From a virus: a DNA stretch of 64,000 nt. The notes under the pieces are model-generated. The model made no database searches and was not told the origin of the DNA. It saw nothing but the letters and a program-made list of their open reading frames with translations. A program made the translations under genes and the position numbers. Below, piece by piece: positions 8,621-16,639 of this stretch. Where the stretch lies: positions 1 to 64,000 of IMG/VR virus record IMGVR_UViG_3300018428_005148. One strand, given 5' to 3'. Within the stretch, counting starts at the first letter, position 1. The number at the start of each line of letters is the position of its first letter.

Positions 8621-9418
8621 ATGTTAAGCATAGAAGAAATTAGGCTGTTGAAAGAAAAACTTCAAAGACTGAAAGGAACGGACTGGAGCAAACTTGTTGA
8701 GGAAAATCTAAAATTGATCACAGATCTAGAATCTGCCATAGACGCTAACAATAAATCTATAATTAAAAAATTAGGCAAAACGCCTGAATGGTTTCAAAAA
8801 GATTTAGAGCACAAATCTACTGTTCCAGAGGTCGACCAGATGCTTTACACCCAGGTCCAAACAAAAATATTCCAGTTTGCAAGGACCAATATTTACAACA
8901 GTCTGGAAATAGGTCCTGGCTTTGGAATGTTTTCCAAAGAGTTCAGAGCATGGCGAATGAATTATTTTCTCGACGTATTGCCTGGTTGCGAAAAAAAGAT
9001 ACGGAGAAGGTTCAAACCTGCCCATCAAAAATACTTGAAGTTTTACCTAACAAAAAACACAGAATGTTCTAATATCCCACAAAACAGTTGTAATTTTATA
9101 TTCAGTTGGGACACATTTGTTTTCTTTGACCAAAATCACATTCAACAATATTTGCATGATATCAAACGTGTCATTGTTCCGGGAGGATACTGCTTTATGC
9201 AATATGCCGATTGCCATTTTGATCATGACCTTAATAAAGCAAAACGTGGTTATTGGGCCTATAATACAAAAACTGCCATGACTGCAATGATCAAAGACGA
9301 GGGTTATGAGATAGTGGAAATGAACCAGTTCCGTCCTGGGGCCAACTACGCAATATTCCGCAAACCTGGTAAACAAAATCCGGTCGTGTACAAAGTTTCA
9401 GAAATAACCGTAGACTAA
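8621..9418 (+). CDS. Class I SAM-dependent methyltransferase-like protein
   Basis: A 265-residue protein. After a helical N terminus, NSLEIGPGFGMFSKEF (about residues 88-103) is a motif I AdoMet loop. Later segments, FSWDTFVFFD and KRVIVPGGYCFMQYAD, match the strand 4 and post-motif III regions of Methyltransf_11-type enzymes. The substrate is unknown. Its own late-type promoter motif and its place between gp43 and the clamp suggest a phage-specific late role, such as modifying DNA, a nucleoside or a sugar. Confidence 0.65.
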   Translation: MLSIEEIRLLKEKLQRLKGTDWSKLVEENLKLITDLESAIDANNKSIIKKLGKTPEWFQKDLEHKSTVPEVDQMLYTQVQTKIFQFARTNIYNSLEIGPGFGMFSKEFRAWRMNYFLDVLPGCEKKIRRRFKPAHQKYLKFYLTKNTECSNIPQNSCNFIFSWDTFVFFDQNHIQQYLHDIKRVIVPGGYCFMQYADCHFDHDLNKAKRGYWAYNTKTAMTAMIKDEGYEIVEMNQFRPGANYAIFRKPGKQNPVVYKVSEITVD

Positions 9419-9439
9419 GACCTAAATATCATATACAAT
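9411..9439 (+). promoter_or_regulatory. Sigma70-like promoter of the clamp gene, overlapping a CTAAATA motif
   Basis: TAGACT (9411-9416) and TACAAT (9434-9439) are 17 bases apart. A CTAAATA late-type motif lies inside the spacer (9422-9428). The clamp ATG begins at 9449, only 9 bases after the -10, with no Shine-Dalgarno sequence. The two motifs could give both early and late expression. Confidence 0.5.
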
Positions 9440-9448
9440 TAGAACATT

Positions 9449-10186
9449 ATGATAGACATCTTAAAAGACATCGTTAAACACACGCATGGATTGGGATTCT
9501 TGGATCTTGTCAAGATCACTGGTGATGATAAGGAAACTAACATCGACTCAATGGCCGAAGACAGATCTGTGATCCTGCAAGGGTCTTTCCACAAACCACA
9601 ACCGGAAATGAACGGTACGTTTGGTATGCCTCAGATGGGCAAACTGGACATTCACCTGAAGTGTCCGGAGTACAAGGAGAAGGCGAACATAACCGTGTTG
9701 TCTGGTGAGAGAAACGGCGCAACGGTTCCCACAGGCATCCATTTCGAGAATGAAAAGGGTGACTTCAAGAACGACTACAGGTTCATGAACGCTGAGATCA
9801 TCAACGAGAAACTTAAGACCGTGAAGTTCAAGGGTGTTAAGTGGGACGTAGAGATCGAGCCTACAGTGGCTAGTGTGCAGAGATTCAACTTCCAGGCCAC
9901 AGCAAACACAGAACACAATTCATTCGTCGTGAGGACGGAAGATGGAAATCTGATATTCACCTTCGGTGACCAAGCGTCACATGGTGGTGAGTTCGTTTTC
10001 GCAACCGACGTTAAGGGCACACTTAACAAGGGTTGGAGTTGGCCGGTTGGACAGGTGTTGCAGATCCTTAAACTGTCAGATTCAGCGAAGGTCACTTTGC
10101 ACTTCTCTAACGAGGGTGCGATGCAGGTCTCTGTTGACTCTGGTTTGGGCAAGTATCAATACATTATACCAGCACAGGCGCAATAA
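9449..10186 (+). CDS. 45: DNA polymerase sliding clamp (T4 gp45-like)
   Basis: A 245-residue processivity clamp, slightly longer than T4 gp45 (228). Recognisable features include MNGTFGMPQMGKLDIHLKCP (about residues 52-71) and the C-terminal YQYIIPAQAQ. The family forms a trimeric ring around DNA that tethers gp43 and, in T4, also activates late promoters with gp33 and gp55. Its final A overlaps the start of the DpdA gene (TAATG), so the two are translationally coupled, linking DNA modification to replication. Confidence 0.93.
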   Translation: MIDILKDIVKHTHGLGFLDLVKITGDDKETNIDSMAEDRSVILQGSFHKPQPEMNGTFGMPQMGKLDIHLKCPEYKEKANITVLSGERNGATVPTGIHFENEKGDFKNDYRFMNAEIINEKLKTVKFKGVKWDVEIEPTVASVQRFNFQATANTEHNSFVVRTEDGNLIFTFGDQASHGGEFVFATDVKGTLNKGWSWPVGQVLQILKLSDSAKVTLHFSNEGAMQVSVDSGLGKYQYIIPAQAQ

Positions 10187-11637
10187 TGACGAAGAACGCA
10201 AAGCAAGAACATCTAGGGGAACTCAGCAGAGACTTCGCGGTGTTCTTGCCTGCGATATCAAATTTCTACAACACGTTCATATCAAAACAGAGGATAACAG
10301 GCGGGACACACATTCCGGCTGAACGTATCCCAAAAGGTTTCGAGAACGGAGTCGAGGGACTTAACTTCATAAACCCAGACGAGGGCATGTTCACCTATCC
10401 AACAGCACTTTACTCGGCGGGACACGCCTGCCTGGACATGGATAAGGTGGGTGACAGGGATCATATGTTCGTGAACAGAGACAGGAAGTTCTCTACCATA
10501 GTTGGAGATTCGGGTGGATACCAGATAGGCAAGGGTGTGATCAAGTTTGACTGGAAAGATTTCGAGGGTAACAAGGCAAACAAGGTTAGATCAGATATCT
10601 TGAATTGGCTTGAACTGACCAGTGATTGGGCCATGACATTGGACGTGCCGACTTGGGCGGCGGATGATCTAAACAGTCCAAAGACAGGATTAAAAAGTTT
10701 CCAGGACACGCTAGATGGCACCATATACAACAACAAGTTCTTCCAGAAGAACAGACTGGGACAGACCAAATTCTTGAACGTGCTACAGGGCGATGACTGG
10801 GAGACCGCACAGATCTGGTATAACGCAGTGAAAGACTTCGAGTTTGAAGGATGGGCTATGGGTGGTATCAACATGTGCGACATGGAGGTGATGCTGAAAA
10901 GATTAATAATTATGAGAGACGAGAAGAAACTGGATGGCAAGGATTGGATGCACGTGCTAGGAACGTCACAGATGGACTGGGCGTGTTACCTCACACAGGT
11001 GCAAAGGCAAGTTAGGAAACACATCAACCCTAACTTCACAATAAGTTTTGACAGTGCGTCAGCATTCTTGAGCACGGCGAATGGTCTTGTATACACACAT
11101 AACTCTTTCACCCCTGACAGGTTCTCATTCATAATGGACAAGGCACCAGACGACAAGGCACTGAAGGGCAGTGACATACAATTTCCATTTGATAGTGGAA
11201 TAGGAAGAAGGCTCAGGATGGGAGACGTGTGTTGGTACGGCGAGAAGGACGTCAACAAGTCAGGCAAGATCGGAGCAACAAGTTGGGACAGTTTCAGTTA
11301 CGTGCTGATGATGGCTCACAATGTGTACAATCAAATCAGAGCCATACAGATAGCCAATGATCTCAACGACATAGAATCAATAAAACACAGACCAGAAGTG
11401 AAACACTGGCGTAAAACCAAAGCAAGTGACAAGACCGATGAACCTAGCATATACGTGCCAAGGAACATATTGTATTTCAACACTTTCGTGGAGGAAGTGT
11501 TCACTAGCGAGAAACCCATGGAACTGATAAAGAACGCATCAAGTTATCTTGCTGACATTAGAGGCAACAGATGGGCGAGAGCAACAGGTGGCGGTAAAGG
11601 CAAGAACAATTTTTCAAGTTTATTTGAAGGAGGTTAA
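10186..11637 (+). CDS. dpdA: DpdA-type 7-deazaguanine DNA transglycosylase (TGT superfamily)
   Basis: A 483-residue protein of the tRNA-guanine transglycosylase superfamily. Visible core residues are GDSGGYQIGKG (D108, base-recognition loop), LDVPTWAADD (D153, equivalent to TGT D156), LQGDD (Q201), GWAMGGI (G226-G227) and FTISFDSASAF (D289, equivalent to the TGT nucleophile D280). The C-terminal zinc cluster (CxCxxC...H) of bacterial TGT is not visible. In phages, DpdA exchanges guanine in DNA for a 7-deazaguanine base, protecting against host restriction. The window's FolE, QueD-like, QueE and YhhQ genes support a DNA role rather than a tRNA role. The start overlaps the clamp stop. Confidence 0.88.
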   Translation: MTKNAKQEHLGELSRDFAVFLPAISNFYNTFISKQRITGGTHIPAERIPKGFENGVEGLNFINPDEGMFTYPTALYSAGHACLDMDKVGDRDHMFVNRDRKFSTIVGDSGGYQIGKGVIKFDWKDFEGNKANKVRSDILNWLELTSDWAMTLDVPTWAADDLNSPKTGLKSFQDTLDGTIYNNKFFQKNRLGQTKFLNVLQGDDWETAQIWYNAVKDFEFEGWAMGGINMCDMEVMLKRLIIMRDEKKLDGKDWMHVLGTSQMDWACYLTQVQRQVRKHINPNFTISFDSASAFLSTANGLVYTHNSFTPDRFSFIMDKAPDDKALKGSDIQFPFDSGIGRRLRMGDVCWYGEKDVNKSGKIGATSWDSFSYVLMMAHNVYNQIRAIQIANDLNDIESIKHRPEVKHWRKTKASDKTDEPSIYVPRNILYFNTFVEEVFTSEKPMELIKNASSYLADIRGNRWARATGGGKGKNNFSSLFEGG

Positions 11638-11638
11638 A

Positions 11639-11833
11639 ATGGCTGGTAAAAGTAAAAGAGTGAAGAAACTGGAAGATCATCATGATTACCTTAAAAGAAA
11701 AGTTGATGAATTAACCAAGGATCGTCTAAAAGACAGAAGTGCCGAAAGCAAAACGCTGTTGATGAGGCTAAAGAAGACCAAGTTAGCACTCAAAGACGCA
11801 ATCGCGAAGGCCAAGGCAACGTTGACAAAATAA
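11639..11833 (+). CDS. Small basic helical protein
   Basis: A 64-residue, Lys-rich, probably coiled-coil protein. I chose the ATG at 11639 because AAGGAGG precedes it and it begins one base after the DpdA stop. No motif beyond regular charged helices. It may be a small DNA-binding or accessory protein of DpdA, but only position suggests that. Confidence 0.6.
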   Translation: MAGKSKRVKKLEDHHDYLKRKVDELTKDRLKDRSAESKTLLMRLKKTKLALKDAIAKAKATLTK

Positions 11834-11850
11834 CCACGTCATAGTATAAT
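11822..11850 (+). promoter_or_regulatory. Consensus sigma70 promoter, leaderless
   Basis: TTGACA (11822-11827), 17-base spacer, TATAAT (11845-11850). It is a perfect consensus and lies inside the last codons of the previous gene. The ATG at 11856 begins 5 bases after the -10, so transcription should start at or beside the start codon. Confidence 0.8.
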
Positions 11851-11855
11851 AAAGC

Positions 11856-12377
11856 ATGGACAGAGATTACAAAACAGGCAGAAGCGATAGTGTTGGTGTT
11901 TTTTCAGGTTTTGAAGTGGAACACACCCCAGCATATGGAAAACAAACACTTTTCCTTGCGAGGAATGATCTTTACTTTGATCAAATCGTAGAATTGGCCG
12001 AAAAAGTCAATGCTGAAGCAATCTATTTTGGAGCAAACAGGTCATTCATGCACAACATCGCAAATACCTCGCAACTAATCAAGAGGCTTATGCGTAAAGG
12101 TTATTGGTGCACTATTGACTATCAATATCATGTACACAAAGAAGTGAAGGAAAGATTTGCCGAGATATGGAATGAAGAAAAATTTATACCTTTCTGTTCG
12201 ATAATATTCCCAAATTCAGAGGATGATAATAATCTTTGTATCAAGGTTGATGATGTTGATTTCAACAAAACCAACCCTGGAGTTTGGACCATGACAATGG
12301 ACAACTTCAAACAGTCATCAGGATTTACATCTTGGGAACACTACAAACAAGACGAACCTATAGAGGAGAAAGCATGA
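11856..12377 (+). CDS. Conserved hypothetical protein next to QueD-like gene
   Basis: A 173-residue protein. The opening VFSGFEVEHTPAYGKQTLFL, followed by EAIYFGANRSF and a C-terminal NPGVWTMTMDNF, matches from memory a conserved unknown protein found beside queuosine-precursor genes in cyanophages. It overlaps the QueD-like start by 4 bases (ATGA), so a role in the 7-deazaguanine pathway is plausible. No classical catalytic motif is visible, although several His and Asp residues could bind metal. Confidence 0.6.
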   Translation: MDRDYKTGRSDSVGVFSGFEVEHTPAYGKQTLFLARNDLYFDQIVELAEKVNAEAIYFGANRSFMHNIANTSQLIKRLMRKGYWCTIDYQYHVHKEVKERFAEIWNEEKFIPFCSIIFPNSEDDNNLCIKVDDVDFNKTNPGVWTMTMDNFKQSSGFTSWEHYKQDEPIEEKA

Positions 12378-12805
12378 ACACTGAACAACAACATGACCAG
12401 GCACTGAAAGAACAGGCTGGCAAGGCAAGCAAAATGATATGGGTAACATTCCGTAAGGAAGGCATCCACAAGTATCCGGCGGCACTGGATGATCCAAAAC
12501 TGGCCACAGGAGACAGATATGATGTCAGTTTCCTTGGACACCCACACAGGCACATATTCCATTTCAAAGTGGCCATAGAGGTGTTCCACGATGACAGAGA
12601 CATAGAATTCATACAGTTCAAGAGATGGATTGAAGACATGTACAGCGAAGGTACATTGAAACTAGATTATAAATCATGTGAGATGATGAGTGATGACTTA
12701 TACGTGGCAATAACAAAAAGATATCCAGGCAGGAAGATCGAGATAGATGTTTCCGAGGACGGAGAGAACGGATCACACGCAGTATATGAAAGAAATAACG
12801 ATTAA
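12374..12805 (+). CDS. QueD-like 6-carboxytetrahydropterin synthase homologue, divergent
   Basis: A 143-residue protein with the QueD/PTPS fold signature. H32 (in FRKEGIHKYP) and the H58-x-H60 pair (HPHRHIFHF) correspond to the three zinc-binding His. DIEFIQFKRW follows, as in the usual D-F-x-L-K segment, and SEDGENGSHAVYE covers the substrate-binding Glu (E128). Two usual catalytic residues look changed: no Cys precedes the HxH pair, and the LDH motif reads LDY (Y99). It would convert the FolE product toward 6-carboxytetrahydropterin if active. It overlaps its neighbours on both sides. Confidence 0.6.
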   Translation: MNTEQQHDQALKEQAGKASKMIWVTFRKEGIHKYPAALDDPKLATGDRYDVSFLGHPHRHIFHFKVAIEVFHDDRDIEFIQFKRWIEDMYSEGTLKLDYKSCEMMSDDLYVAITKRYPGRKIEIDVSEDGENGSHAVYERNND

Positions 12806-13106
12806 ACAAAAACGAGCAACCACTAGGATGGGATACCTTCCCATAGGCGGGGGTGGACTCAACGCTTCATACACATTCGTTGACGCTGTGGCAAACATAT
12901 GCGCCACGGCAGGAAACCTGGGCATGAAGTACGGAAAGGATTTCATTTGGGCATATCATGGATATGACAATGAAGATGATGATTGTGTGACTTTGATGGT
13001 GAAGGATGACAAGTACAAAACGTTCTTGCATATCGCACTGCAAAACTCACACAAGATCAAACACACAAAAAACGGCGACGTGAAACTTGTAAAGGAGGCA
13101 AAGTAA
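12786..13106 (+). CDS. Hypothetical protein
   Basis: A 106-residue protein. The ATG at 12786 gives a 20-base overlap with the QueD-like gene; an alternative start is the Met of MGYLPIGGGG at 12828. It has a glycine-rich N-terminal loop and an acidic NEDDDCVTLMV segment. No family recognised. The gene is coupled with the QueD-like and peroxiredoxin genes. Confidence 0.5.
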   Translation: MKEITIKQKRATTRMGYLPIGGGGLNASYTFVDAVANICATAGNLGMKYGKDFIWAYHGYDNEDDDCVTLMVKDDKYKTFLHIALQNSHKIKHTKNGDVKLVKEAK

Positions 13107-13107
13107 A

Positions 13108-13644
13108 GTGAAAGTACCATACACTAACTTTAAAACAAGGGTCGGCGACACTGACGAAGTAGGTGGATGTACGTTTATAGGCGGCGAATGGAAGGATGTT
13201 GACACAACAGAAATTTTTGACAACAAAAAAGTTGTTGTGTTCTCACTACCAGGAGCATTTACACCCACTTGTTCTAGTCAGCAGGTACCTGAATACGAAG
13301 CAAAGTACGATGAAATCAAGGCATTAGGCGTTGACGAAGTGTACTGTGTGTCCGTAAACGATGCATTTGTGATGAACGCTTGGTTCAAAGACCAAAACGT
13401 TCAGAAAGTCAAACCAATCGGCGACGGTGAAGGAGTATTCACACAGGGCATGGGTATGCTTGTGAACAAACCAAAACAGGGTTTTGGAATGAGATCTTGG
13501 AGATATTCAATGCTGGTGGATAATGGAGAGGTTGTTAAAATTTTCGAAGAACCTGGCAAGAATAATGCTAGTGACGACAACGATCCATTTGAAGTATCAG
13601 ACGCTGACACTATGATCAACTACCTGAGGGACAATGCCGGGTAA
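13108..13644 (+). CDS. Peroxiredoxin (Prx5 / redoxin family)
   Basis: A 178-residue thiol peroxidase starting with GTG one base after the preceding stop. The active site PGAFTPTCSS places the peroxidatic Cys at C55 after the conserved Pro and Thr, exactly the Prx5 pattern. Other Cys are at 21 and 80 (VYCVSV), so a resolving Cys is possible but not assured. The RSWRYSMLVDNGEV stretch carries the conserved Arg. It reduces H2O2 or organic peroxides in the cytoplasm and could protect the many Fe-S enzymes coded here. An unusual phage cargo gene. Confidence 0.88.
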   Translation: MKVPYTNFKTRVGDTDEVGGCTFIGGEWKDVDTTEIFDNKKVVVFSLPGAFTPTCSSQQVPEYEAKYDEIKALGVDEVYCVSVNDAFVMNAWFKDQNVQKVKPIGDGEGVFTQGMGMLVNKPKQGFGMRSWRYSMLVDNGEVVKIFEEPGKNNASDDNDPFEVSDADTMINYLRDNAG

Positions 13645-13939
13645 TTGGGACGGCAAATCTAGACCATCCAATGATTCTTACAGGAAGAATTTTATGGATA
13701 TATTTGCCAAAGAAAAAGAACTAACTGATATATCTATGCAACAGAGTATCGCAAACAAAAAAGAACGACAGAAGAAACAGTCTTGTCCTTGCGGTAGATC
13801 ACCGGTTGGTAGATGTATCGGTTGGCACGGTTTGAGTGAATCAGACTACCAAGTCAAGTTGAAGGAATGGAATGAAAAGACGGAGAAAGAAAAACAGGCC
13901 ACCTATCATCCAAAGGCCATAGACGGAGCAGGAGAATAG
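13634..13939 (+). CDS. Small protein with CDGSH-like Cys/His motif
   Basis: A 101-residue protein that overlaps the peroxiredoxin by 11 bases. Residues near 51-65 read CPCGRSPVGRCIGWH: C-x-C, then 7 residues, then C-x-G-x-H. The CDGSH 2Fe-2S motif has the same C-x-C and C-x-G-x-H with 8 residues between. This may therefore be a one-residue-shorter variant, or a small zinc site. Overlap with the peroxiredoxin supports a redox function, as inference only. The rest is charged helix. Confidence 0.6.
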   Translation: MPGNWDGKSRPSNDSYRKNFMDIFAKEKELTDISMQQSIANKKERQKKQSCPCGRSPVGRCIGWHGLSESDYQVKLKEWNEKTEKEKQATYHPKAIDGAGE

Positions 13940-14260
13940 ATGTACAAACCATTACCAGACGGACTCACAATAAGGGAATCCAAGGTACAGGGCATGGGCC
14001 TGTTCGCCACCAAGAATTTCGATCCCGATGTGATACTGGGCATAGCACACATTAAGAACAAGAATTTCCCCCACGGATACGTGAGGACAGCACTTGGTGC
14101 CTTCTACAACCATTCAGATCAACCAAACTGCAAGAACCTCGAAGGATTCTGGCACCAATTACCAGTGAAATACCTGGTAACCACAACACAGATTAAAGCA
14201 GGAGAGGAACTCACAGCAAAATACACTTTGTACAAAGATTTCAGTGACAAGTGGGATTAA
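13940..14260 (+). CDS. SET-domain protein (putative protein lysine methyltransferase)
   Basis: A 106-residue minimal SET domain. The N-terminal KVQGMGLFATKNF is the usual G-x-G-L-F opening. YNHSDQPNC is the conserved N-H-S/D-x-x-P-N-C substrate and AdoMet motif. GEELTAKYTLY supplies the GEEL-x-x-x-Y signature near the C terminus. Such proteins methylate lysine side chains with AdoMet. The target is unknown; it could be a host or phage protein. It begins directly after the previous stop. Confidence 0.82.
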   Translation: MYKPLPDGLTIRESKVQGMGLFATKNFDPDVILGIAHIKNKNFPHGYVRTALGAFYNHSDQPNCKNLEGFWHQLPVKYLVTTTQIKAGEELTAKYTLYKDFSDKWD

Positions 14261-14272
14261 TTTTGCTATACT
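14244..14272 (+). promoter_or_regulatory. Sigma70-like promoter, leaderless
   Basis: GTGACA (14244-14249), 17-base spacer, TATACT (14267-14272). The glycosyltransferase ATG begins at 14279, 6 bases after the -10, with no Shine-Dalgarno sequence. Confidence 0.65.
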
Positions 14273-14278
14273 GACACT

Positions 14279-15445
14279 ATGAAAATATTTTACATGGGAC
14301 TTGAATCTTATCAGGCCAGATACACATATCAACTAACGGACTGGACAAAAAGAGCATACGACAAACGAGGAGTGAAGTATGAGATCATTCCAGGTGACAC
14401 CATAGACGACTCAGAGGCCATAGTCACAGGACAGGTGCTGGACGCACACGGTAGGAGTTACTTTGGCATGAGCCAAATGATGAACCTGGTTAAAAAATTA
14501 AAAGCAGGAGAAATCACCGACAAGGACGCGATATTTTTTGAAGATATGTTCCAACCTGGAATGGAATCATTGCCTTACATTTTGCAACAGACACCAGAAA
14601 AATACAGGCCCACAATATATTTGCGTTGCCTAGCACAGGCCATAGATCCAGACGACTTTGTACACGTTTGGGGCATGAGCAAGTGGATGAGCCTATACGA
14701 ACAGATGTGCAACGAGATTCCAAATGTTGTCATACTTGCCAGCAACGAGGAAATGGTTGCCAATATGCGTATAGCAAACTGGAAGGCACCAATATACAAC
14801 ATATCAGGATTGAGTTTTGGCAAGGAAGAAGTGCAATCAAGAGTTGAACAGAAACCTTTCATGGAGAGAAAGAACAGAGTGGTGTTTGGAGCAAGATGGG
14901 ATCAAGAGAAGCAACCACAGTTCTTTATGGATATGATTACAAAGTTCAAACAGAAACATCCTGAAACAGAATTTGCAATATGCCAAGGTGGTCCGTTGAG
15001 ATCTAACAATGAATACTATGTCAAAGAGGCACAGTATCTTGCTAAACAAGGACTGCTCACCATACACGAAAATTTAAAGAAAAACGAATATTATGAGATA
15101 CTAGCAGATTCAAGAGTGCTATTCAACTGTGCCTTACAGGACTGGACATCAAACACAGTTTCAGAAGCAGATGCGTTAGGATGTAACGTGTTGTTTCCGG
15201 CATACAGGTCATTCCCAGAAGTGTTCGCAAACGATCACACAAGATTGTATGTGCCATGGTCACAAGAAGACGCAATGGCAAAACTAGAATTACTATTAAG
15301 CAAACCATCCCCTAGTATGGGTCAAATATCCGATTGGACAAACGGTACGATCGACAGGATGTTGGACATCATGACAGGCAAGGGTGAACAATGGAGAAGA
15401 GATGGATCAAACTATAGGACACCAGTTTCCGAACCCAAATATTAA
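14279..15445 (+). CDS. Glycosyltransferase, GT-B type (GT4-like)
   Basis: A 388-residue protein with a two-domain GT-B layout. The C-terminal half has VFGARWDQEKQP (the start of the nucleotide-binding domain), FAICQGGPL, and a C-terminal SNTVSEADALGCNVLFP in which the acidic residue corresponds to the E-x-x-x-G-x-P donor-sugar motif of group 1 enzymes. The donor is probably a nucleotide sugar. The next gene encodes a UDP-glucose 4-epimerase-like enzyme and overlaps it, suggesting a UDP-sugar donor. Confidence 0.72.
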   Translation: MKIFYMGLESYQARYTYQLTDWTKRAYDKRGVKYEIIPGDTIDDSEAIVTGQVLDAHGRSYFGMSQMMNLVKKLKAGEITDKDAIFFEDMFQPGMESLPYILQQTPEKYRPTIYLRCLAQAIDPDDFVHVWGMSKWMSLYEQMCNEIPNVVILASNEEMVANMRIANWKAPIYNISGLSFGKEEVQSRVEQKPFMERKNRVVFGARWDQEKQPQFFMDMITKFKQKHPETEFAICQGGPLRSNNEYYVKEAQYLAKQGLLTIHENLKKNEYYEILADSRVLFNCALQDWTSNTVSEADALGCNVLFPAYRSFPEVFANDHTRLYVPWSQEDAMAKLELLLSKPSPSMGQISDWTNGTIDRMLDIMTGKGEQWRRDGSNYRTPVSEPKY

Positions 15446-16433
15446 AGGATCGAGCAAAGCAGTGCTGGTGACAGGCGGTGCTGGATATGTTGGTTCACAC
15501 ACCTGTAAGTTGTTGGAAAAGAACGGCTATATTCCAGTAACAGTTGACAAACATTTCAGAGACGGATTGGTCAGTTTTGGCCCAAATTATAATATAACAT
15601 TGCCACAAGAAATAAACAGGCTTGATGAAATTATTAAAAGACACGATATTACAAGTTGTATACATTTCGCTGGCAGTACAAGTGTGCCTGAGAGTGTTGC
15701 AGATCCTTCACTGTACTACAAAAATAATCTTATTGTGACCATATCACTATTGGATAAACTTATAGAATGCGGAGTAAAAACATTCGTTTTCAGTTCAAGT
15801 GCGGCCGCATATGGTGACCAAGGCTTTAGGAAATGCAGAGAATCAGATGTGTGCAGACCAATCAATCCATATGGTGCAACAAAACTTATGATGGAACAAG
15901 TGTGCAGAGATTACAAAACAGCCTTTGGATTGTCAAGTGTCGGACTAAGATATTTCAATGCCGCTGGTGCGGATCCGGAATCGGAAGTTGGTGAACTGCG
16001 AGACAAGGAGACACACATAGTACCGCTGGCCATCGATGCGGCAAGACAAGGCAAGACATTCAAAATTTTTGGAGGCAAGTATGATACAGAGGACGGCACC
16101 TGTGTAAGAGATTATGTACACGTAATGGACCTTGCAGACGCACACATAAAAGCCTTGAACTACGCCAGTTACAACCAAGTGGCAGAAGTTTTTAATTTAG
16201 GATCAGGCGCTCCTGCATCCAACAAAGAACTAGTAGACACAGTGCAAAAACACGCAGGCACAATGAACGTAGAAATGCATGACAACAGACCAGGTGATCC
16301 TGCATATCTGGTTGCCGACATAACCAAGGTAAAGGAAATTTTAGATTGGGAGCCAACACAGAGTTCTATTGACAACGTGGTGGCAACTGCTGTAAAATGG
16401 TATAACAAGGTTCACAAAAAGGAGATACAATGA
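15402..16433 (+). CDS. galE: UDP-glucose 4-epimerase (GalE-like)
   Basis: A 343-residue extended short-chain dehydrogenase. VTGGAGYVGSH near the N terminus is the NAD loop, FSSSAAAYG supplies the catalytic Ser, and INPYGATK contains the YxxxK pair. The length and the C-terminal NLGSGAPASNKE and DNRPGDPAYL segments are typical of GalE. It interconverts UDP-glucose and UDP-galactose (or the N-acetyl forms), feeding the overlapping glycosyltransferase gene. I used the ATG at 15402; a GTG at 15384 is possible. Confidence 0.9.
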   Translation: MDQTIGHQFPNPNIKGSSKAVLVTGGAGYVGSHTCKLLEKNGYIPVTVDKHFRDGLVSFGPNYNITLPQEINRLDEIIKRHDITSCIHFAGSTSVPESVADPSLYYKNNLIVTISLLDKLIECGVKTFVFSSSAAAYGDQGFRKCRESDVCRPINPYGATKLMMEQVCRDYKTAFGLSSVGLRYFNAAGADPESEVGELRDKETHIVPLAIDAARQGKTFKIFGGKYDTEDGTCVRDYVHVMDLADAHIKALNYASYNQVAEVFNLGSGAPASNKELVDTVQKHAGTMNVEMHDNRPGDPAYLVADITKVKEILDWEPTQSSIDNVVATAVKWYNKVHKKEIQ

Positions 16434-16639
16434 CGGACGATAGATCAGTAGATGCAACATACGAAAATGAAGGCACCAGAGACACATCACCCATGGTGCA
16501 GATATCTTTGAAAGAATATGACAAGTTGAAAGAAAGATCTAAATATATCACAGACAGAGATATGATAGCAGTAATAGACAAAATCGAAGAACTGGTCAGG
16601 GCATTGAGAAAACACATAGTAAGATTGGACATAGAATAA
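16430..16639 (+). CDS. Small hypothetical protein
   Basis: A 69-residue charged helical protein, coupled by overlaps to GalE (4 bases) and FolE (1 base). A helix-rich C terminus (KIEELVRALRKHIVRL) could form a coiled coil. No family recognised. Confidence 0.5.
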   Translation: MTDDRSVDATYENEGTRDTSPMVQISLKEYDKLKERSKYITDRDMIAVIDKIEELVRALRKHIVRLDIE

